The notes: generated from the sequence alone by a model not told the origin. 23,792 nucleotides of DNA from DATGQT01 sp035304085 (GCA_035304085.1 DATGQT010000212.1:1-23792); one strand, 5' to 3'. Counted from the first letter of the stretch, positions 13,577-20,921 are shown. Program-made: numbers and translations.

Positions 13577-15718
13577 TCAGCCCGGACCGCTGGTGCCGCC
13601 GCCACCCCGGCACGAGCCGAGGGTGTCGCCGTGGAGGAGGTGCAGGCCGACCAGCGCTTGGACCAGGTTGAGGGTGGTCTGGCCCGACCCACTCCGGTGA
13701 CAGACGGCGATGAGGAGCCCGCCGCCGCCGTCACCGCCGGTGCCGCCGCCAGTGCCACCGCCGCCGTCGCCGCCGCTACCGCCATCGCCGCCGCTGCCGC
13801 CGTCACCACCGCCATCGCCGCCGCCCGTGCCGCAGGGGCCGAGGGCGTCGCCGTGGCCGAGGTGGGCGCTGAGGGTCTGGGCGTTGACGGTCAGCGTCTG
13901 CCCGCCGTGGCAGACGACCGCGGTGCCGCCGCCCTCGTCGATGGCGAGGTGGCTGGCCCAGGTGCCCTCGTGGATCACCTCGCTGCCGTCGAAGTCGAGG
14001 CGGGTGCCGATGTCGTCGATGGGGTCGATGTCGAAGCTGATCTGGGCGTTGGGGCCCATGCGGAGGGTGGTGCCGAAGGCCTCGCCGTTGCGGATGCGGT
14101 CGCGCCACGCCTGCTCCTCGGCCTGCGTCTCCTCGTACTCCGCCTCCTGCATGTGCCAGTAGAAGGCGCCCTCGTAGAGGATCTTGCCGTCGGCCTTGCG
14201 GAGGCGGACGGTGAGGGCGCGCCGGCGGTTGAAGTCCTGCCCGACGCAGAACGGCCACATCGTCGGGCAGCGGTACCCGTACGACTCCTGGCCGTCGAAG
14301 AGCATCTGAAGCGCGCGGAGGCTGCGCACGTCCACCTCGAACGTCCGGAGGTCCTCCTTCTCGAAGATCTGCGTCTGGTACACGGAGCCCCCGGCGAACG
14401 CCCCGAACCCGTGCATCACCGAGCCCCGGTACACCTCCGGCTGCCCGGCGACGTCGAGGAGGTAGCGGGCGTGGCCGTGGGCGTCGTGGTTGGCGAACTC
14501 GAGGTAGACCCGCTCGCCGGCCGGGAGCTGGCTGAGGGTGCGGTAGAACTGCGTCTGTGCCTCGCGCGGGGCCTGGTTGCCGCCGTCGAGGAACCGGACG
14601 ATGCGGTTGCCGAACTCGATGTCGTAGCGGTGGGTGTGCTGGAAGAACGGGAGGCGGCCGTAGTACGGCGGCGGCGCGCCGGTGCGGTCGCCCTCGGGGC
14701 CGTCCCAGTTGCCGTCGAGGTCCCGCGTGACGGTGAAGTCCATGTGCCCGCCGGGGGGCACGGCCAGCTGCGAGACGACGAGGGCGCCGTCGATGCGGAC
14801 GATCCCGTCGAGCTGGACGGGGAGGACCTGGAGCTCGCTGTGGACGATGACGAGGCCGTTCCAGTCCAGCCGCCCGCCGGCCCGGACGACGAGGGGGCCC
14901 TCGACGACGAGGGCGCCGTCGCCCTCGATCCGGCCGTTGCTGGCGATGGTGAGGCCGCCCGAGGCGATGACGATCTTGTTCCCCGTGAACCGCTGGGTCG
15001 TGGTGACGGGGGTGAAGCCGTTGAGCGTCGCGTCGGTTGCGGGGTTATAGGCGGCGATGGCGGCCTCGTAGAGCCCGCGGGCGTCGGTCTGGTTGACGTC
15101 CTCGAGGAGCCCGGCCGCGTAGAGGTCGGTGTCCACGAAGTCCCCACCGTCGCCTTCTACGCGGTCGAAGGCGGCCGTGAGCGGCTGTCGGAGGTCCTCG
15201 TCGAAGTCGAGGAGGTCGTCGAGCTCGAGCTCGTTGTAGAGGCGGGGGTCGAAGTAGACGTCGAGCGCGTCCGCGCCGCCGTCGATGATCGCGTTCCTGT
15301 CGAGCGCGGCCGTGGCGTAGGGGACGTCGAGCCAGAGCGGGCCGGGGAATTCCATCGGGTCCCACCGGTACCGGCTGTTGACGGTGTGCATGGCCCCGCC
15401 GGAGTGGCCGGTGACGGTGAGCCGGACCTCGTATCGGTGGCCGCGGCCGTCGGCGGGCGCATCGTAGGCGTCCACGGTGAACCGGCCGTTGGCCACGTCG
15501 CCCTCCGAGAAGGAGAGCTGTGGGAGGAAGCCGTCCTCGCCGAGCATCGCGTTGAGGACGATGCTCTGCCCGCTGGTAGCGGCGTCGCGGGCGAGGAGGT
15601 CCCGCTGGGCCTCACCCTGCTCACGCGTCGTCCCGGTTGAGAGGGCCCGGGTGTGGAAGGTGACGAGCGAGCCGCTGAGGACGGCCGCCAGGACGAGGAG
15701 GAGTGTGAGCTTGCCCAT
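13577..15718 (-). CDS. Pilin-like anchored surface protein with beta-solenoid and duplicated HGDxLGxC module
   Basis: A 713-residue protein that I cannot name. It begins with a short N-terminal anchor (MGKLTLLLVLAAVLSGSLVTFHTR, H22), then a polar helical region and a beta-rich region. About 240-325 looks like a beta-solenoid (NKIVIASGGLTIASNGRIEG, then GALVVEGPLVV and similar rungs), as in some PilX-type pilus-associated proteins. A D-rich site, DLDGNWDGPEGD, follows near 334-345. The C-terminus has two related modules, VCHGGQTLTV...AHLGHGDALGPC (about 599-629) and VCHRSGSGQTTL...HLLHGDTLGSC (about 672-703). They are joined by a Gly/Asp linker of about 38 residues. The module type is common in secreted proteins of environmental bacteria and may bind metal through its Cys and His residues. 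It is the last of three similar-looking genes and likely an exported tip or adhesin-like subunit. Confidence 0.75.
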   Translation of the reverse strand: MGKLTLLLVLAAVLSGSLVTFHTRALSTGTTREQGEAQRDLLARDAATSGQSIVLNAMLGEDGFLPQLSFSEGDVANGRFTVDAYDAPADGRGHRYEVRLTVTGHSGGAMHTVNSRYRWDPMEFPGPLWLDVPYATAALDRNAIIDGGADALDVYFDPRLYNELELDDLLDFDEDLRQPLTAAFDRVEGDGGDFVDTDLYAAGLLEDVNQTDARGLYEAAIAAYNPATDATLNGFTPVTTTQRFTGNKIVIASGGLTIASNGRIEGDGALVVEGPLVVRAGGRLDWNGLVIVHSELQVLPVQLDGIVRIDGALVVSQLAVPPGGHMDFTVTRDLDGNWDGPEGDRTGAPPPYYGRLPFFQHTHRYDIEFGNRIVRFLDGGNQAPREAQTQFYRTLSQLPAGERVYLEFANHDAHGHARYLLDVAGQPEVYRGSVMHGFGAFAGGSVYQTQIFEKEDLRTFEVDVRSLRALQMLFDGQESYGYRCPTMWPFCVGQDFNRRRALTVRLRKADGKILYEGAFYWHMQEAEYEETQAEEQAWRDRIRNGEAFGTTLRMGPNAQISFDIDPIDDIGTRLDFDGSEVIHEGTWASHLAIDEGGGTAVVCHGGQTLTVNAQTLSAHLGHGDALGPCGTGGGDGGGDGGSGGDGGSGGDGGGGTGGGTGGDGGGGLLIAVCHRSGSGQTTLNLVQALVGLHLLHGDTLGSCRGGGGTSGPG
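13700..13830. repeat. GC-rich trinucleotide-type repeat coding the Gly/Asp linker
   Basis: GCC and GTC/ATC triplets recur in imperfect 9-bp patterns. On the minus strand they encode the GGDGGSGGDGG-type linker between the two C-terminal modules of the surface protein. Such tracts change length easily by slippage, in steps that keep the frame. Confidence 0.75.
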
Positions 15719-15797
15719 GGTAGCGAGGGGTGGGTGGTGGAGGCGTGGGGCAGGCGGCTTGGACGGGTCAGAGGCGGGGGCTAGATCTCGTCCCGGG

Positions 15798-15827
15798 CGG
15801 TGGCAGGGAGCTCCCCCCGTGCCACCG
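15798..15827 (-). other. Stem-loop between the second and third pilin-like genes
   Basis: CGGTGGCA (15798-15805) pairs perfectly with TGCCACCG (15820-15827) around a 14-nt loop, in the 127-bp gap between two genes of the same strand. It has no U-tract. It might be a processing or attenuation element that sets the amount of the large downstream gene. The rest of the gap shows nothing else. Confidence 0.4.
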
Positions 15828-15845
15828 GTGCCCCCGCCGCAGTCG

Positions 15846-16574
15846 TCACGGGGTGGGGGGGGGAGAGGGCAGCGGCGGCAGCGGGGCGCTCGGGTCCGGG
15901 ATGGGGTCCGGCCCGGCGTCGCTGACGGTCGTGAGCGTGAGGGGGCGGAAGGTGCGGCCCTGCTGGGAGACGTTCGTGGTGGCGGTGGCGGCCTGGTCGC
16001 CGGCCACGCGCGCCGGCCCCTCGATGGCGACGGCGAGGTTGACGCTGACGCGGGAGAAATCGTCCGGGGCGTCGCCGTTGGAGATCGCCGTGGTCCCGTC
16101 GCGCGAGATGAGCCGGGCGTCGAACGAGAGCACGCCCTCGGTGCTGCCGCCGGTGTAGTCGTAGAGGCTGCCGTCGCCGTCGTCGTCCACGCCGTCGTTG
16201 ACGTAGCGGGCGATGCGGTAGATCGTGCGCTCCTGGCCGTCGACCGTCATCGTGCGGTAGGTGCTCTCGAGGCGGTACGTCACGGCGACGACGGAGGCGT
16301 TCTCCCCGTCGCTGGGGTCGTCGAGGGTGTGGAACGTGAGCCGGGTCGTCCGCCCTTCGCTCTGGGCGACCTGCGGGCGGGCGCCCTCGATCAGCCGCAT
16401 GTTGTCGGCGTCGCGCTCGATGGACTCCATGATGGAGAAGGCCTGCGTCTGCGCGGCCTGGTGGACGGTGGCCTCGACGGCGGCCTGCCCGCTCCGGTGC
16501 TGCACGAACAGGAGCACGCCCAGCAGCGAGGCGCCGACGAGGATGGCGGTGAGGTGGTCGAGAATGGCAGCCAT
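15846..16574 (-). CDS. Pilin-like anchored protein with acidic DDDGDG site
   Basis: A 242-residue protein of unknown name. It has an N-terminal membrane helix (about 8-25, LTAILVGASLLGVLLFVQHR) ending in the same His-Arg junction as its two neighbours. A polar helix follows (SGQAAVEATVHQAAQTQAFS...) and then a beta-rich domain (ASVVAVTYRLESTYR, IYRIARYV). The site NDGVDDDGDGSLYDY (about 126-140) resembles a calcium-binding DxDxDG loop but lacks the final Glu. The C-terminus is proline-rich. Overall layout is like PilW-type minor pilins, yet no prepilin peptidase motif (Gly followed by a hydrophobic residue and Glu at +5) is visible. It is the middle gene of the three-gene cluster, 81 bp after the first one. 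Confidence 0.7.
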   Translation of the reverse strand: MAAILDHLTAILVGASLLGVLLFVQHRSGQAAVEATVHQAAQTQAFSIMESIERDADNMRLIEGARPQVAQSEGRTTRLTFHTLDDPSDGENASVVAVTYRLESTYRTMTVDGQERTIYRIARYVNDGVDDDGDGSLYDYTGGSTEGVLSFDARLISRDGTTAISNGDAPDDFSRVSVNLAVAIEGPARVAGDQAATATTNVSQQGRTFRPLTLTTVSDAGPDPIPDPSAPLPPLPSPPPTP

Positions 16575-16655
16575 GGTGCGGTGGAGCTGCAGGGTTATGG
16601 GCAGGGGAGAGAGAAGGCGAAGAGCACTGCGGGGGTGGTCTTCGAAGAGGGGAGG

Positions 16656-17210
16656 TCAGCCGTGGAGGGCGTTCCAGGCCGGCGTGACGACCTGGGAGAG
16701 GGTGCAGGTCACGGGCGTCCGCCCGAGGTCGCTGTCGACCTCCTCGACTACGTTGACCGTCACCTCCTTGGCCAGCGTAGGGTTGTTGCCCGGCGAGGGG
16801 GTCGCGGGGGCGTCGGGGAGGACGTAGCGGACGCTGTAGGTGACGGTGAAGCGGATGTCGCGGCCGGTCTGGTCGTTCCGCTGCACCGTCACCGTCGTCG
16901 TGACCCCGTGGAAGTCGTCGACGTCGTCGGCGGGGGTGTTCTCGTCCTCGTCCGGGTCGTTGCCGGCGCCGAAGCTGCCGGGGGGCGTGAGGACGGCGGG
17001 GTCCACCGTGAAGCCGGTGAGCCCGATGACGCCCTCGTCGAAGGCGAGGCTGGTGGCCGCCAGGAGGCGTGCGTTCGCCAGCTCGGTGGCGGCGAGCTCG
17101 ATCTCGCGGCCCATGGCGCTGATCTCGGCGCCCGCGCGCGCGCGGTGCTGGTTGAGCGCGAACAGCGAGAAGACGAGGATGGCGACGACGACGAGGAGGG
17201 TCTGGCCCAT
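16656..17210 (-). CDS. Pilin-like anchored protein, first gene of the cluster
   Basis: A 184-residue protein, not recognised by name. It starts MGQTLLVVVAILVFSLFALNQHR, one membrane helix ending in a His-Arg pair with H22 at the same position as in the 713-residue protein. A long amphipathic helix follows (ARAGAEISAMGREIELAATE, about 24-45), as in type IV pilin stalks, and then a beta-rich globular part with an acidic stretch NDPDEDENTPADDVDDFHG (about 83-101) and TTTVTVQRNDQTGRD. It lacks a canonical leader-peptidase site. The ATG at 17210 is chosen because the hydrophobic helix begins immediately after it; the open frame upstream codes for non-hydrophobic filler. It opens the operon and probably has its promoter in the 306-bp gap upstream. 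Confidence 0.7.
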   Translation of the reverse strand: MGQTLLVVVAILVFSLFALNQHRARAGAEISAMGREIELAATELANARLLAATSLAFDEGVIGLTGFTVDPAVLTPPGSFGAGNDPDEDENTPADDVDDFHGVTTTVTVQRNDQTGRDIRFTVTYSVRYVLPDAPATPSPGNNPTLAKEVTVNVVEEVDSDLGRTPVTCTLSQVVTPAWNALHG

Positions 17211-17516
17211 CGCGGGAGCGGTTTGGTCGGGTCCGGCCACCTCAGAGAGCGCTGTGCCCCCGCGCCGTCCGCCGCCTTTATCGGCACGCATTGCAACCGC
17301 TCTGCACGTTTCCGAGAATCCGTCGACGTGCACCGCGGCGGCCCGTCACCGGTGCGTGACGAAGCGGGGCGTTGATGGAGAAAGCCCCCTCGCCGGGGCA
17401 GCGTCTCAGAGGAGGACGCGTCTCAGTATGAGAGCGCGCCGGGGGTCCGTTCTATCGACCTCCCGCTCGTTTATCGGCGGAGGGGGCATCCCCGCGGTCC
17501 TCCTGGATCCGCCCGC
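17211..17516. other. Intergenic region between pdxJ and the pilin-like cluster
   Basis: No gene is evident. It contains a candidate terminator for pdxJ (17381-17399) and a 9-bp direct repeat GCGTCTCAG (17401-17409 and 17418-17426). The second copy is part of an inverted repeat TCTCA-GTA-TGAGA (17421-17433). The promoter of the pilin-like cluster should be here; no consensus boxes stand out. Confidence 0.5.
17381..17399 (-). terminator. Possible terminator after pdxJ
   Basis: On the minus strand GCCCC pairs with GGGGC around a 6-nt loop, followed by TTTCTCC. The stem is short (5 bp) and it lies 118 bp past the pdxJ stop, so this is only a candidate. Confidence 0.4.
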
Positions 17517-18314
17517 TCACCCCGTCGCGGCCGCGATGACGTCGAGGTAGGCGCGGACGGCGCCTTCGAGGCCGCGTTCGAGCGCGTCGGCGACGAGGGC
17601 CTGGCCGATGGAGACCTCGAGGACGCCGGGTACGGCGCGGAGGAACGGGCCGAGGTTGGCGAGGTCGAGGTCGTGGCCGGCGTTGAGGCCGAGGCCGGCG
17701 TCGGCGGCGGCGCGGGCGGCGGCGGCGTAGCGGTCGAGCACGGCCGCGGCCTCGCCGGCGGCGAAGGCCTCGGCGTAGGGTCCGGTGTAGAGCTCGACGC
17801 GGTCGGCCCCCACGGCGGCGGCGCGCGCCATGAGCTCGGGGCGGGGGTCCACGAACAGGCTCACGCGGCTGCCCTGCGCCCGCAGCGCCTCGATGACGGG
17901 GCGGAGCCGGTCGGCCTCGGCGGCGCCGAGCGTCCAGCCGTGGTCGGAGGTCCGCTGGCCGGGGGCGTCGGGGACGAGGGTGGCCTGCGTGGGCCGCGCC
18001 GCCTCGAGGAGGGCGAGGAAGCCGGGGTAGCGGTAGCCCCCGGCCTCCTCAGGCCCCGCGAACGGGTTCCCCTCGACGTTGAGCTCGACGGCTCCGCCGG
18101 GCGACCCCAGCCACGCGGCGAACTCGAGCACGTCGGCGGCGAGGGCGTGGCGGCCGTCGGGGCGGGGGTGGAGGGTGAGGCCGTGGGCGCCGGCACGGAC
18201 GCACGCCTCGGCGGCGGCGCGCACGCTCGGGCGGGCGTGGGGGCCGGGGGCCGTCCCGCTCCGGGCGTTCCGCACGAGGGCCACCTTGTTGAGGTTGACG
18301 CTGAGCTGGGTCAT
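17517..18314 (-). CDS. pdxJ: Pyridoxine 5'-phosphate synthase PdxJ
   Basis: PdxJ condenses 3-amino-1-hydroxyacetone phosphate with 1-deoxyxylulose 5-phosphate to give pyridoxine phosphate, the ring-closing step of the DXP-dependent B6 pathway. The 265-residue TIM-barrel protein starts MTQLSVNLNKVALVRNARSG, the form typical of Bacteroidota relatives. It has LTLHPRPDGRH (47-56, H49 and R51 in the active site), VELNVEGNP (76-84, with the likely catalytic Glu 81), TLVPDAPGQRTSDHGWTL, VELYTGPYA and LNAGHDLDLANL with its conserved His. The ATG at 18314 is set by that N-terminal motif. The codon directly abuts a heptanucleotide array upstream, with no Shine-Dalgarno sequence. The gene is divergent from dus. 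Together with pdxB it shows that the organism uses the DXP route rather than PdxST. Confidence 0.95.
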   Translation of the reverse strand: MTQLSVNLNKVALVRNARSGTAPGPHARPSVRAAAEACVRAGAHGLTLHPRPDGRHALAADVLEFAAWLGSPGGAVELNVEGNPFAGPEEAGGYRYPGFLALLEAARPTQATLVPDAPGQRTSDHGWTLGAAEADRLRPVIEALRAQGSRVSLFVDPRPELMARAAAVGADRVELYTGPYAEAFAAGEAAAVLDRYAAAARAAADAGLGLNAGHDLDLANLGPFLRAVPGVLEVSIGQALVADALERGLEGAVRAYLDVIAAATG

Positions 18315-18377
18315 GGTCGAAGGTCGAAGGTCGAAGGGCGAAGGGCGAAGGGCGAAGGGCGAAGGGCGAAGGGCGAA
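18315..18377. repeat. Heptanucleotide array, 3 x GGTCGAA + 6 x GGGCGAA
   Basis: Nine exact 7-bp units fill 18315-18377: three GGTCGAA, then six GGGCGAA, ending in a degenerate GGTCCGA. On the pdxJ strand it reads as repeated TTCGCCC then TTCGACC directly before the ATG, so it is the end of the pdxJ 5' leader. It is the most regular array in the window. Confidence 0.95.
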
Positions 18378-18407
18378 GGTCCGACGGGGTGCCCCGGAGA
18401 AGTTCCT

Positions 18408-18449
18408 CTGTCCCCTGTCTTCTGTCCACTGTTCCCTGTTCACCGTCTG
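18408..18449. repeat. Heptanucleotide array CTGTYYN upstream of dus
   Basis: Six units in exact 7-bp register: CTGTCCC, CTGTCTT, CTGTCCA, CTGTTCC, CTGTTCA, CCGTCTG. It lies 49 bp before the dus start and 31 bp from the pdxJ-side array, so two unrelated-sequence arrays of equal period share one divergent promoter region. Confidence 0.85.
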
Positions 18450-18498
18450 TCGGAATCCTCACCGAACCCGACGGGGTCTGGCCCGTAGATTCCGCGCC

Positions 18499-19563
18499 AT
18501 GCGCCTCGCCCACCTCGACCTCGGAGCCCGCCCGCTCCTCCTCGCCCCGATGGAGGACGTGTCCGACCCGCCGTTCCGCATCCTCTGCAAGCGGTACGGC
18601 GCGGACCTCCTCTACACCGAGTTCATCTCCTCCGGCGGCCTCGTCTACGGCGCCGAGGACTCCGTCCACAAGCTGGAGTTCTACGAGGAGGAGCGGCCCC
18701 TCGCCATCCAGATCTTCGGCGGCGAGGAGGACCAGGTGCGCGAGGCCGCCCGCATCGTCGACGCCCAGGGGCCCGACCTCATCGACATCAACTTCGGCTG
18801 CCCCGTCAGGAAGGTCGTCTGCAAGGACGCCGGGGCGGGCATCCTCCGCGACCTCCCCAAGATGGAGCGGCTCACGGCCGCCGTCGTCGAGGAGGCCACG
18901 CGGCCCGTCACCGTCAAGACCCGCCTCGGGTGGAACGACGAGTCCATCCGGATCGAGGAGGTGGCGCGGATGCTGGAGGACGTGGGCGTCGCCGCCCTCG
19001 CCGTCCACGCCCGCACCCGCAGCCAGATGTACCGGGGCGACGCGCGGTGGGACTGGTTCCCCCGCATCCGTGCCGCTCTCCGGGGCATCCCCCTCATCGG
19101 CAACGGTGACGCGACGACGCCGGAGAAGGTGCGCGCGATGTTCGACGAGACGGGCGTGGACGCCGTGATGATCGGGCGCGGCGCCATCGGCAATCCGTGG
19201 ATCTTCCGCGACGCGAAGGCGCTCCTCGAAACGGGGGAGGTGCCGCCGCCGCCCTCGTGGGCGGAGCGCGTGGCCGTCGTGGCCGAGCACCTCACGCTGA
19301 AGTGCGCGTGGCTCGGCGAGCGGCGCGGCGTGCTCGAGATGCGGCGGCAGTACGGCGGCTACTTCAAGGGCCACCGGGGCGCGAGCCAGCTCCGCGCCCG
19401 GCTGATGGCGCTCGAAGAGCGCGACGCCGTGCTGGAGACCCTGCTGAACTGGCGCGAGGACGAGCCCGAGGTGCTGGTGCCCGTCGCGGCGGCCGTCAAG
19501 CCGGCGGCGCCGGCGCGGCTGCCGAAGCCGGCCCGCCTCCCGGCGCGGCACCGGGCGGCCTGA
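18499..19563 (+). CDS. tRNA-dihydrouridine synthase (DusB-like)
   Basis: Dus enzymes reduce specific uridines of tRNA D-loops with FMN and NADPH. The 354-residue protein shows LLLAPMEDVSDPPFR (13-27, FMN site), YTEFISSGGLVYG, IQIFGGEEDQ, and DINFGCPVRKVVCKDAGAG (96-114) with the catalytic Cys 101. VTVKTRLGW (137-145, FMN-binding Lys 140), AVHARTRSQMYRGDARWDW, IGNGD and GRGAIGNPWIF follow. The short GCPVRKV segment and overall length fit the DusB-type subgroup common outside Proteobacteria. The C-terminal 25 residues are Pro/Ala/Lys/Arg-rich and overlap the convergent PAP2 gene. The ATG at 18499 starts the conserved region. Confidence 0.92.
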   Translation: MRLAHLDLGARPLLLAPMEDVSDPPFRILCKRYGADLLYTEFISSGGLVYGAEDSVHKLEFYEEERPLAIQIFGGEEDQVREAARIVDAQGPDLIDINFGCPVRKVVCKDAGAGILRDLPKMERLTAAVVEEATRPVTVKTRLGWNDESIRIEEVARMLEDVGVAALAVHARTRSQMYRGDARWDWFPRIRAALRGIPLIGNGDATTPEKVRAMFDETGVDAVMIGRGAIGNPWIFRDAKALLETGEVPPPPSWAERVAVVAEHLTLKCAWLGERRGVLEMRRQYGGYFKGHRGASQLRARLMALEERDAVLETLLNWREDEPEVLVPVAAAVKPAAPARLPKPARLPARHRAA

Positions 19564-20350
19564 CCCCCTCGCGCTCCTCCTTCTGGGCCGGGGGCCGGGG
19601 CCGCCGCACGTACACCGAGCGCTCGAGGACCCCGCGCCGCTGGAGCATCCGCTCGGCCTGCCAGCAGAGCAGCGCCCACGCCCCGCCGAGCGTCCACCCC
19701 GCCAGCACGTCCGTCGGCCAGTGGACGCCGAGGTAGAGCCGGCTCAGCCCGACGGCCACGGCGAGGACGACGCCGAGGGCGACGACGTACACCTTCAGCG
19801 CGCGGCGGGGGAGCGTCCGTGCCAGCAGCAGCCCGAGCGTGAGGTAGACGACGGCCGCCGCCGCGGCGTGGCCGCTGGGGAAGGAGGGGTCGCGCGGGAG
19901 CGTCTCCGCCGGGATGAGCGGCGGGCGCGTCCGGTCGTAGAGGAGCTTGAGCGCGAAGCTGAGGGCTGCCCCGCCCGCGACGGCGACGAGCACGTAAAGC
20001 CCCAGGCGCGGGCGTCGGTCGAGGAAGAAGTAGAGGACGACGACGAGGGTGAGGAAGGCGACGACGGTCAGGCTCCCGAGCGCCGTCACGTCGCGCACGG
20101 CGCTCTCCAGCCCCGGCGGCCCGACGGGGTCGCTCGGGTCGCCGTCCTCGCGGAAGAGGAGGAGGACGCGCTCGTCCATGGCCTCCGTCTCGCCCTCCGT
20201 CACGGCGTCGGCGATCTCTAGGAAGGTCCAGGCGCAGCCGGCGAGGGTGGCCAGGACGAGGATCAGCGCGAGCTCGCGGCGGCCGCGCAGCCCCCGGCCG
20301 ACGTCGAGGGCGCGGGCGGCGAGGGCGGCCGGCCGGCGGGGGAGGGGCAT
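19496..20350 (-). CDS. PAP2-superfamily membrane phosphatase
   Basis: A 284-residue integral-membrane protein with all three PAP2 (type 2 phosphatidic acid phosphatase) motifs: KLLYDRTRP (K135 to P143), FPSGH (157-161) and SRLYLGVHWPTD (203-214, with catalytic-type H210 and D214). About six hydrophobic helices can be traced, at roughly 27-47, 91-110, 116-136, 164-180, 186-203 and 213-230. Relatives dephosphorylate undecaprenyl pyrophosphate, phosphatidylglycerol phosphate or lipid A, and the sequence alone does not decide among these. The ATG at 20350 is chosen because a short basic segment then leads into the first helix. The tail after residue 240 is Pro/Ala/Gly-rich, and its last 68 nt are antisense to the dus 3' end. 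Confidence 0.9.
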   Translation of the reverse strand: MPLPRRPAALAARALDVGRGLRGRRELALILVLATLAGCAWTFLEIADAVTEGETEAMDERVLLLFREDGDPSDPVGPPGLESAVRDVTALGSLTVVAFLTLVVVLYFFLDRRPRLGLYVLVAVAGGAALSFALKLLYDRTRPPLIPAETLPRDPSFPSGHAAAAAVVYLTLGLLLARTLPRRALKVYVVALGVVLAVAVGLSRLYLGVHWPTDVLAGWTLGGAWALLCWQAERMLQRRGVLERSVYVRRPRPPAQKEEREGVRPPGAAPGGGPASAAAPAPPA

Positions 20351-20459
20351 GGGAGGACGGGACGGGACGAGGGGTAGACGCCGGGGGGGCCGCGGCGCGT
20401 TCCGCGGGCACCACGGCCTCGCCGATGGCGGACCCACGAAGGCCCGTGGCCCGCGACCC

Positions 20460-20900
20460 TCACGTGGCCACCGTGCCCGTCCACCCGGGGGCGTCGCTGG
20501 CCGGGAACGAGTCCTCGCTGGCCTCCTGGACGACGTCGCGCCTGGGCCGCTCGGGCAGGGTCACGAAGATCGAGCGGCGGCGCCCCCCGTCGAGGGCGCG
20601 CGTGCGGTGCCCCCGCCCCGCCGTGTCCTCGACGAGCAGCACGTCGCCGCCGCGGAACCGCCGCCGCTCGCCGTCCCCCACCTCGATCTCGATCTCGCCG
20701 TCGAGGAGCACGATGTACTGGCGGGCCGGCGCGGGGTGCCAGTCGTAGTCGTAGTCCGGCGCCGTCTCCCGGAAGACGACGTGGCGGGCCGCCTCCGGCG
20801 CGGAGAGCCGCCCGATGGCGCCGGCCTCCGCGAGGGGCACCTCCACGTCCTCGAAGTGGGAGACGCCGTCGGGCGTCGCGTACACGCGGGTGATGTGCAT
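20460..20900 (-). CDS. Cupin-domain protein with C-terminal SFPASD motif
   Basis: A 146-residue single-domain cupin. Two cupin motifs are visible: HPAPARQYIVLLDGEIEIEVGDG (H55, Q61, E69) and FRGGDVLLVEDTAGRGH (H98), which form a metal-binding beta-barrel. The C-terminal segment VVQEASEDSFPASDAPGWTG (about 123-142) matches a short SED/ESFPASDxPxW element that I know from the ends of many small bacterial proteins of unknown role. The gene lies 21 nt after the ring-cleaving dioxygenase on the same strand, so the two are likely co-transcribed. A role in handling an oxidised or aromatic small molecule is possible but unproven. Confidence 0.8.
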   Translation of the reverse strand: MHITRVYATPDGVSHFEDVEVPLAEAGAIGRLSAPEAARHVVFRETAPDYDYDWHPAPARQYIVLLDGEIEIEVGDGERRRFRGGDVLLVEDTAGRGHRTRALDGGRRRSIFVTLPERPRRDVVQEASEDSFPASDAPGWTGTVAT

Positions 20901-20921
20901 CTCGGTACCCGGCGGGGGCGT

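Noticed and set aside
13051..13815. Upstream extension of era in the same frame
   Set aside because: The added residues are Pro/Arg/Ala-rich and run through palindromes and another gene. The ATG at 13050 gives the normal Era length.
13631..15640. Plus-strand open frame of about 670 codons opposite the surface protein gene
   Set aside because: Composition is that of an antisense shadow (Val/Glu/Ala/Asp-rich, no domain), while the minus strand has an anchor, beta-solenoid rungs and Cys/His modules.
15477..17375. Plus-strand open frame of about 630 codons across the pilin-like cluster
   Set aside because: It lacks any recognisable motif and crosses three intergenic gaps; it stays open only because of high GC.
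18315..18449. CRISPR array
   Set aside because: Repeat units are 7 bp without spacers, and no cas gene is present.
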